From positions 1-64,000 of the forward strand of contig JAEXRW010000008.1 of the NCBI GenBank assembly GCA_023454175.1: a stretch of DNA of 64,000 bases, given 5' to 3'. The position numbers were made by a program, and so were the translations under genes. Of the stretch, positions 8,813-17,800 are shown in pieces. The notes under the pieces were generated by a model. That model had not been told where the DNA came from. It saw only the letters and a program-made list of their open reading frames with translations, and ran no database searches. Origin of the DNA: Bacillota bacterium (GTDB lineage Bacteria; Bacillota; Clostridia; Christensenellales; JAEXRW01). Position 1 is the first letter of the stretch, and the number at the start of each line of letters is the position of its first letter.

Positions 8813-10753
8813 ATGAAGAAGCATATTGATGCATTTCAAAAAGAATATCAGGACAGGATCACAAAAATACCGTTGCCCCGAAAGATAGCGGAAATTTACG
8901 AAATATGCGATTGCCTTTATGAAGCACAGGAAAAGGCCACATATCTTTTAAAGTCACGCAACGACAGGCAGCTTTATATTCTCAAAACTGCTTCCGCCCC
9001 GCTCAAAGAAAGCCTTGAAACAGAGTACCGGATTCTCAGCGGATTATCTCATCCTTGCATACCGCAAGCTGTTTTATATTGGGTCCATGAGGACAGGGGT
9101 TACCTGATACGCGAATATGTCAAAGGGGTCACGATAGAGCAATTGATATCGGGAAATGGGTCTGTATGCGGGAAAAAAGCCGTTGATATTGCGATTGGAT
9201 TATCCCATATTCTTGAATACCTGCACGCCCAAGATCCGCCGGTCATACACAGGGATATAAAACCCCAGAATATAATCATCGCTGAGGACGGGCAGTGTAC
9301 TCTCGTAGATTTCGGGACTGCCCGGTTCTTTCATGATGATTCGAAAAAGGATACTGTTTTTTTGGGCACCGAAGCGACGGCGGCTCCCGAGCAATTCGGC
9401 TATATGCAGACAGGTGTGCGTTCTGACGTGTATTCCATGGGGATCCTTATGCTTTTCATCTTAACGGGTTCTTTTGATATCAGTCAGCTATCAGACGTAA
9501 CGAATAAAAGAATCCGCAAAATCATTATGAAATGTACCCGGTTTGATCCCGCCGACCGGTTTGCATCGATCATGCACCTTCGGAAAAGTCTATGCAGGGT
9601 TTACGCCAACAGCATGAGGGTTTTACGTATAGCCGTTTTATGCACGCTTGTGGCCGGATTGGCCATCATCGCACATGGGGCAGAATTGGATGCTCCTGCC
9701 GGAAATATTTCAGATCAGCCCGGAAGTGCTGTTTATGCCGGGATTGCTCCGCAGCCCAAGCCCCCCAACGCCTATATATTTGCATCCCCTCTCATAGAAA
9801 AAGCGGCCCGGCTGGAACTGGGACTGACTGAGAATGAGGTCATAACCAGGGAAGATCTTGGCAGGATCACGAAGATCTTGATTTGTGGCAGCAAGGTATA
9901 TTCTGACTGGGACGATTATAATATAAGCGGCGTCAATGGTTCCCTTTATGGCGCTCCTGAGTCCAATATCGGCAGCATCGATAATTTGGCGGATATTGCA
10001 TTGATGTCAAATATCAATGAATTGGCGTTGTATGATCAGCAGATCAGCGATCTGTCGCCGCTTTCAGGTTTGCCCATTACCAAGCTCGGTTTGGCCTTCA
10101 ATCGCCTTACAGATTTGTCGGCCCTTTCCCGGTGCAGCAGCATCACCCATCTTTATCTCACGGGTAATCCGATATCGGACATATCAGCGCTATCTGAAAT
10201 AGCACATCTGCAATACCTTGACCTTGCCAATACGCACGTGAAAGACCTGTCTCCTGTGATTGACTGCCCGATTGTATTCATTTCGCTGATTGATACACCT
10301 GTGCAAGACTACAAGCCTCTGGCGCTCTTGAGCCAATTGGAGTGGCTCCGCGCCAGCGGCTTGAGCGCTGAAAACGTTGAGATTTGCGCTGCGCTCACCC
10401 ATCTCAAGGATCTCACGTTACACGGCAGCCAAATTCACGACCTGTCTGTGCTCTATAAATTAAAAAGGCTTTCATTTTTGGATTTATATCAATGTGAGCT
10501 TACTGATATAAATGAGATCAAATACTTTCCTGAGCTACAAGGATTGTGTATCGCAAAGAATCCTATTACCGACCTTTCTCCCCTGGTCGATCTGTATAAA
10601 TTGAATTATATTAACCTGATGGATATCCATGCCGATTTCTCCCCTCTTGAGCAGCTGCCGGCTCTTGATACCATAGACTGTTCTAAGGATCAGGAGGCTG
10701 CCATACGGGTTACTTTAAGTGATAAGGTTATCGATATCAGAGTCCAGGAATGA
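8813..10753 (+). CDS. membrane Ser/Thr protein kinase with extracellular leucine-rich repeats (copy 1)
   Basis: A 646-residue protein. A Hanks-type kinase domain occupies about 20-262: ATP-binding Lys58 (YILKTA), catalytic loop HRDIKPQN (Asp148, Lys150, Asn153), DFG at 166-168 and APE at 191-193. The glycine-rich loop is not canonical. One membrane helix follows (about 270-288), then a linker and a region beginning SPLIEKAARLELG. The C-terminal half has internalin-like LRRs of about 21-22 residues (about 390-625, for example ISDLSPLSGLPITKLGLAFN). The topology puts the kinase inside and the LRR sensor outside. All catalytic residues are present, so it should be active. Likely targets are the XRE protein encoded 7 bases upstream and proteins read by the FHA protein at 45222-45758 (inference). 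Confidence 0.9.
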   Translation: MKKHIDAFQKEYQDRITKIPLPRKIAEIYEICDCLYEAQEKATYLLKSRNDRQLYILKTASAPLKESLETEYRILSGLSHPCIPQAVLYWVHEDRGYLIREYVKGVTIEQLISGNGSVCGKKAVDIAIGLSHILEYLHAQDPPVIHRDIKPQNIIIAEDGQCTLVDFGTARFFHDDSKKDTVFLGTEATAAPEQFGYMQTGVRSDVYSMGILMLFILTGSFDISQLSDVTNKRIRKIIMKCTRFDPADRFASIMHLRKSLCRVYANSMRVLRIAVLCTLVAGLAIIAHGAELDAPAGNISDQPGSAVYAGIAPQPKPPNAYIFASPLIEKAARLELGLTENEVITREDLGRITKILICGSKVYSDWDDYNISGVNGSLYGAPESNIGSIDNLADIALMSNINELALYDQQISDLSPLSGLPITKLGLAFNRLTDLSALSRCSSITHLYLTGNPISDISALSEIAHLQYLDLANTHVKDLSPVIDCPIVFISLIDTPVQDYKPLALLSQLEWLRASGLSAENVEICAALTHLKDLTLHGSQIHDLSVLYKLKRLSFLDLYQCELTDINEIKYFPELQGLCIAKNPITDLSPLVDLYKLNYINLMDIHADFSPLEQLPALDTIDCSKDQEAAIRVTLSDKVIDIRVQE

Positions 10754-11265
10754 TTCTTTAGCTATTTGAACTTTATTGTGATGAAATATTCATACGCGCT
10801 TTAATGCACTAGAGGAACAGTTTTGTCCGCTCTTCCTCATTCACCTTTCAAGGGTCACTATTTTCATTTGGCTGTACACTGGGGAACAACGTTACCTGAT
10901 ATCTTATACATCCAGAAACAACACGGCTCGATTTTCAGATTGCCCTTGTATTCACAGGAACAACCAGTGAGTATTTTACCTTTCCAGTGTTGTTGCTGCT
11001 TGAACAGATATACAATATATAGCCATAGGGTATCGGCTTTATAGGTCCACTTTTTTAGGCAAAGCACAAATCAATATGGGGCTTATCGGCCGGTCAGTGG
11101 CGGACACGGTGGTCTTTTTTGTCCGCACATCCACGTTGGACGTTGCGCTTCATATCCCGCCCCCTGTCCCTTTTGTTCATGATCCCCTGGTCTTCGGCCG
11201 CGTTCAGCTCCTCGCAGTCCGGGCCCTTCCCGATCTAGATCGCTGCCTGGTTCGGGTCCACATCT
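10754..11265. other. intergenic stretch without a recognisable gene
   Basis: About 500 bases follow the kinase stop codon. Short open frames on both strands lack ribosome binding sites and resemble no family. The right part (from about 11113) becomes GC-rich and contains faint CRISPR-repeat-like pieces near 11142 and 11202 that may be older units of the array starting at 11266. I see no strong terminator after the kinase gene. Confidence 0.4.
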
Positions 11266-11544
11266 GTTTTCGTCCTCACATCCCCTCAGCACACCATGCA
11301 GACCTGACCATGCTAATGACTTGCGATAGCGTTTAAATCCATCTCCCGCACAGGGCGCTACAAAGGGCAGGAATACCTTTATGGGCATGGGCGATGATTT
11401 ATTCCACGCACCCGCACAGGGCATCGCTAAGCCTGTTGCAACAGCCCCAGTTTCAATCCACATGTCTGTGCCGTAGCGAATCGGGGCTAAACACCCAAGG
11501 TCGATGTACAGGGTTTCAATCTGTGCATCCACACAGTACTCCAA
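11266..11544. CRISPR. decayed CRISPR array with type I-C-like repeats
   Basis: Five repeat-like units of about 32 bases start at 11266, 11331, 11396, 11450 and 11513, giving periods of 65, 65, 54 and 63. Units begin GTTT.AATCC-like; 11450 and 11513 have exact GTTTCAATC. The units at 11331 and 11396 share CCCGCACAGGGC. Together they fit the type I-C repeat family written in the GTTTCAATCCAC orientation. The units have diverged strongly from one another, and spacers are 22-34 bases. No cas gene is in the window. The open frame across it (11083-11544, minus) is not a protein. It is read as a fossil array. Confidence 0.5.
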
Positions 11545-11570
11545 TACGTTTGGCAGACGAAAGTGCAGTT

Positions 11571-11768
11571 TTACCGGGGACCCTTCCAGGTATCAGAAAA
11601 CCGATAGACATTTGGCTTGCGTAGGTTCGCATTATGCTCAACGACCTCGACCAAACCGGCTTCGCATAACTGCTTCAATGCCTTATTGAATCCGCCAGTT
11701 GAAATAAACCATTTATATTTTGTCCTGGGGAACGTGAATTCACGTTCCCCTTTGCTCTCGAGTTTCAT
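11571..11768 (-). pseudogene. fragment of a winged-helix, mobile-element-type protein
   Basis: Sixty-five codons with the pattern GEREFTFP...STGGFNKALKQLCEAGLVEVVEHN...PNVYRFSDTWK. This resembles the winged-helix protein often found in integrative elements and phages ("...FTFTYAEA...F.RAI..L...GFIEI...YRLSERW"). There is no ribosome binding site before the first ATG, and the usual N- and C-terminal parts are missing. It is therefore probably a truncated remnant. Its position beside the decayed CRISPR array suggests an old insertion region. The family assignment is from memory of the motif pattern and is tentative. Confidence 0.35.
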
Positions 11769-11865
11769 TTAGGCATAAACATGGAATGCAGAATGTGACA
11801 GCCCCAAAACGGATGGGTCAAGCATCTGTGAGTTCCCCCAGCGTATATACCTCTCTTCAATCCCA

Positions 11866-14800
11866 TTAATAATTCATTGAAACCTGCGTTGAGAAATCGC
11901 TGTACACGCGAACGTTGTTGACCAGCCTGTATGCACGGATCTTGAAGGAATAGGTTATTCCCGTTTTTACATCTGCATCATAATACGCTGTCGATATTGT
12001 GGATACCGCCATGACGAAGTTGCTGTCCTCCGATGTGGACCGCCATACTTCGTACCCTGTTCTTCCATATACCGAAGACCATGTAACCCTGAGCTTTGCA
12101 GGTCTGTATATGGAAACAGTTACGCTCGTAACCTTTGCGAGAACGGGTGTGGCACTTGAGGTGTTGGAATAATTGCTGTAACACCTTGTGCCGTTTACCA
12201 GGCAATAGGCGCGCACCTTATAGTAGTAGGCCGTGTTTGTTGCGAGGTTCATATCGGTCAGAGATGTAGTGGTAGTGGATTTGATCAGGGAATACCCGCC
12301 GTCGGCAGATGTGGACCGCCAGATCTCATACCCTTTTCTTCCGGCCACCGCATTCCACTTGATTTTTATGCTCGTTGCATTGTACTTGGTCGCCACGGTC
12401 CCGGTGACGGAATTGAATACAGGTGTGGCATTTACCGTCCCCGAAAAGTTACCATAAACCCTTACCCTGTTTACTGTACGGTAAGCGCGTATTTTGTAGT
12501 AATAGTTGATATTGGGGGTCAGGCTTGTGTTATTCAGGTACGTACTGGATGTCGATTTGATCAGGGAGTATCCGGTATTCGGTGATGTAGACCTCCATAT
12601 CTCATACCCGCTCCTGCCGGCCACGGAATTCCACGTTACTTTGATTCCTGTCACCGAAGCCATCTGCGCTTTGGGGTTTGTTACCGTACCCAATAACGGT
12701 GTCGCCGAAGCGCTCTCCGAAAGATTGCCTAAGGCCTTCACGGACCCTGCATAGCGGTAGGCGCAGACTTTGTAATAATATGTCGTACCTGTATTCAGTC
12801 TGGTATTGGTATAGCTTGTTGAACCGGTAGCGGTTACATATGAATACCTGCCATCCTTGGAGGTTGAACGGTATACCTGGTAGCCGCTGGCGCCCGGCAC
12901 CCTGCTCCAAGATATATGGATGCTGTCGTATCCTTTCGCTGATGCCGAGACGGACGGTATCTGGAGCGCAGGTGTGGCATATGCGATAGTGGATTGTATC
13001 CCATGCGTGGTTGTACTTCCCGAGACACAGTACGCATTGACCATGTAAAAGTAAGTGGTTCTGGGCACCAGGCCTGAGTCGGTAGAAACTGTCTGGGAAG
13101 TCGTTAATATTTTCTTGTACGTACCGTTGTACGCAGTGGAGCGCCATACTTCATATCCTGCCGCAAAGCTGACCGGGCCCCATTTCACTGTGATGCTGTC
13201 ATAGTCTTCTGCAGCCGCCGATATGCTTGCTGGTATTCCGATGGCGGCAAATTCAGCAGTGAATGATACATTGCCTGCCACTGTGAATACATATTCTATT
13301 TTTGTGCTTGCTTCCGTTCCGTCTTTTATCCAGCGTACGAACCGGTATCCGTCTTTTGGCGTCGCCCTTAATTTGGCCTGTACGCCCTCGTCATAAACCC
13401 CGCTTCCCGAAACGGTTCCGAATGAGGCGCTGTTTGCACCCGCAGCGACGGTGTATTGCCTTGGCGTCACCGTTACCGTGCATGTATCATGGTATCCTCC
13501 GTCCTGTGTGGTCACAGTGATGACTGCCTTTCCCGGGCCGGCCGCTGTTACGGCTCCGCCTGCCACAGTGGCGATGCGCGTATTGCTGGAGGACCAGCTT
13601 ACATTCCTGTTTGTGGCGTCCGCCGGGGTCACCGAAGCGGTCAATGTGCCTTTTCCCCCGTTGACCAGTGTCAGCGTATCCAGGTTCAGCGATACGCCGC
13701 TCACCCTCTTGGCTGCTCTGGCCACATGCACTGTATAGGTCTTCGTGGTTGTCCCGTCCTGTGCTGTGACCAGGATGATTACGTCTTTACTTTCTCCGGG
13801 GGCCAGGGATAAAGTCTTGCTGCTGGTCACGGCGCCGTCGATACGTACGCTTGCCGTGCTGTCTGCCTTGGTCACGGCGATGGTTGTTGAAGTTATGGTA
13901 TTGGGCAGCGTCATGCTGTAATTGGTTGTATTGGCGGCAAACGCGGGTGAAAGCGTACCATTGGTGCCGGTAATGCCCGACAGGTTCGCGTTGCTGGATG
14001 CTTCCCGTGTTACATGCACCGTATAGGTCTTCGTTGTTGTCCCGTCCTGCGCTGTCACCAGGATGACCGCGTCTCTGCTTTCTCCAGTACCTAATGGAAC
14101 GGTTTTGGATGTTGCTGTCGCGCCGTCTATTTTAACAGTCGCATTGCTATCGGCCTTTACAGGCGTCAGTGTAGTGGATGATGTGGATTTTGTTAGTGTA
14201 GTACTGTAAGTCAATGTATCACTATTAAACACAGGCGTTAGTGATCCACTCGTAAGGTTTATGCCTGAAAGATTGGCGTTGCTCGATGCCGCCCGTGATA
14301 CATGGACGGTATATGTCTTTTTTGTCACCCCGTCGCTTGCAGTTACTTCGATCACCACGTCTGTAGACCGTCCGTTTGGCAGGCCAAGGCTCGTGCTGGT
14401 ACTTGGGATTCCGTTGATCTTTGTTGTTGCATTGTTGTCTTCCTTGACAGTTGTGATGCCAACAACGTCTGCGGACTCATTCAAGGCCAGCGTGTAGTAA
14501 ACCGTTAATCTGTCAAATGTGGGTGTCAGGGTTCCGGTGCTTACAGTGATGGCGGAAAGGTATGCGTTGCCCGGGAGCCTTGTGACATGTACGGTATATG
14601 TCTTTTTGGTTATTCCATCCTGCGCAGTCACTTCTATTACGACATCCTGGCTTTGCCCCTGATTTAGCGTTACTGTTTTGCTTGTTGCAACAGCGCCGTC
14701 AATACGCAAAGTGGCATTGCTGTCCGCTTTGGCTGCCGTGATCGTCGTTCCTGTTGTTGTATCTGAAAGAGAAACGGTGTAGCTACAGGTATTTGCGTTG

Positions 14801-17800
14801 AATGCCGGGCTTAGGGTACCGGCGGTTGTGCTTAAGCTCGACAAGTATGCATTATTTGGACCCGGCCGCAATACATGTACGGTATATGTCTGTTTGGTTA
14901 TTCCATCCTGCGCCGTCACTTCTATTACGACATCCTGGCTTTGCCCCTGATTTAGCGTTACTGTTTTGCTTGTTGCAACAGCGCCGTCAAATTTCATCGT
15001 CGCCACGCTTGAAATAGGCGAAGCGTATATGGTCGTGGTGGAAGTTGTGGATAAGACAACGTAGTATTCCGTCGTATTTGCGGAAAATGTCGGCGTCATT
15101 GAACCGGAGGAAACGTATAAACTTGCAAGGTTTGCATTCGTCGAAATTGCCCGCGTCACATGTACTGTATACGTCTTTTTTGTTATGCCGTCCTTTGCTG
15201 TTACCAATATCGTCACATCCAGAGATCCGCCGTTTGCCGGATATATCATTTTGTATGGAATAGGCGAACCATCAATCAAAAATGCAGCCTGGCTGTCGCT
15301 TTTTGCAGGCGTGATAATAACTGACGACGTTTCTTCGTTTAAGGCAAGCCAATAGGATAGCGTGTCCTTATTGAAGGCAGGGGTCAATGTGCCAGCGGAG
15401 GTGTTGATAGCGGAAAGATACGCGTTGCCCGGTACCGCTTTAGTCACATGCATAGTATAGGTGCATATCTGTCCTTTTTGCGGCGTTACCGTTATAGTAT
15501 ATACGTTGGTTCCGGCAATGGCTACGGTACCGATATCTCCTGTTACCTGTGAGTTCGGGTCAAAGGCAGGGGCTGTAATATTAACAGTATCCTCATTCGT
15601 CGGTATAGTCAGATTATATTCCTTTACCGTGGGGTCAAAACCCGTTATTGTCACGCCGTTCACCGCAATGTTTGCAAGCAGCGTGCCCGGTATAAAACTT
15701 TTGACATAATAATCTCCATTTGATTTTTTTTGAACGGCTGTAACCTTATCGTCATAATGCTGGAGGTCACAGAATTCGTCGGTAAAGTTTGCGCTGTTCA
15801 AGAAGGTTCTTGAGCTGTAATCATAGGCACTGAAAACCTTGAGATTACTGGTATAAAAACGACCGCCCGTCATGTCAAAGCAAAGATAAGCGAACGCGCT
15901 CCCTATCGTTCCGGAAAAAACCATATCTCCGGCCTGCGCAGGCGCGCAGGAAAATACATTACCGCTGCCGTTATAAATGTATTGACCGTCCGGCGAAATA
16001 AACATATTGAGTGTCAAACCATATTCGCCCTGATAAGGGGAATCATATATTTTTGTAATGTCTCCGTCCTGTATTTCATACGCATACATGTCCATTGGCC
16101 TTACAGTCGTGGAAACGGAATAAAGCTTGTTCAAAGCGGTGTTGTACGCAAGAGTGCTCCAGTAATTTGAACCGTAAACATCCCTTATATGCCTGCCGTC
16201 GTTACTGTCGTAAATTGCAAGGATCGTTGAACCCGTATCGTTGCTGGAAATGTAAAGCCTTCCCGAAGTGTCCGCCACAATATCACGGGGCCTTATGGCA
16301 ACGTCAAATATATGTTCCGTCTTGAATGTTTCTGCATCTACTACGGCAATCGAACCATACGACGGATCACCGAAACCATAATTGCGTTCCATCGTCACAT
16401 ATATCTTGCCGTTGCTTACCGTCAGATTCTGGGGTCTCAGCATAAATTTCTTTACCGTTATATCGCCAGTGTCACAATCCGCGCGGTAAAGGCTGAAGTC
16501 GCTGTAAGACGTCATATAAAATATGGGTTTCTGCGGGTCTGATACGATATCGTACGGCATAAATGGCAGTTTTACCCTTGCATCCAGGGTAATCGGCGCC
16601 GGGTCGCTATCCTTTCTTGTAATATTCAGATTATAGTTCTTTGTCCTGCCGGTAGAGGGATCGTTTACCGTTACAGAAAATGTATTTGATCCCACGTTCA
16701 GCGTTTGAGCGCCCGTATCGCCTGTAATCTGCGATCCTGCAGCCAGGGGCAGCGCCGATATATCCACACTCGACGTAGATAAAGGTACTTCTCCGCAGTC
16801 GATCGTATCCTGAATTGGATAAAGGTTTCCGATATGATCGCCGCTGATCTTCAAATTTCCCAAAAGCGTTTTAGGGTCGAAATACTTGAAGGTAATGTCA
16901 TAGTGAGCATTATACTGGCCCGTCATCAGGTAATTATCCGAAAAATAACAGTAACTGAACCGAACCGGATCTTGTATTACGCATTTGGGAGTTAATGTAT
17001 TCATATCCCATTGTTCGATCAGCCTGTCATGCATCACATAAATATCACGATCCGCGTTATCAAAGCTGTATTTATATGCCGGGGGTATTTTCTTTGTAAA
17101 AATCAGATCCTGATCCGGATCCGTACTGCAGGTTAAAACGGATCCATCATATCGGATTACATACCTTCCGTCGGGTGAGATTGATAAATAACCACTATTC
17201 TGGCCAAAACCGTAAGCCGTATTTTGTTTCACGAGCTGAAGCTGTCCGTTTGTGACACGAAAAGAGCTTATGGATGAAAGCTGCCCAACATAGAGCATTC
17301 CGGAAACTGGATTTACCTTCAGGTCATACAACCGGCTCGGCACAAAATATTCCGATTGCTTTGTCAGCGTCGCGCGGTCATATACCATAATCTTATTACT
17401 GCTGAAGCTATAAGGATAAATATGTGTCGCATCCGCCGCTATGCAGCTAAAATCCATATCCACATTCATTGTACTGGTCAGCGAAAAGGTCCTTGGGTCT
17501 ATGATACCGGCAGCGTCGGCGCCCGATTCCGGTTTTGTGAGCGTTACAAAAAGCCTTCCTTCCGAATAGCAAAGACTATACGGCTTATACGGCAGCGCAA
17601 GTGCGTGCACTGTTCCGGCTTTTAAATCTATCTCGTAAACAAAAGGCTTATTATTGTCCGTCATATATATCTTTGTTTCATCCGGCGACGGTTCTATGGC
17701 GCTCGGATGGATAAGATCCGCATTGATGGTTATGGGCGCGCCTGCCTTTTGACGATATATTGTAACGTTATACGTTTTAGTCACGGAGCCGTCCAGTGAG

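Noticed and set aside
11083..11544. Minus-strand 153-codon frame
   Set aside because: It runs across the decayed CRISPR units, has no ribosome binding site and no recognisable domain.
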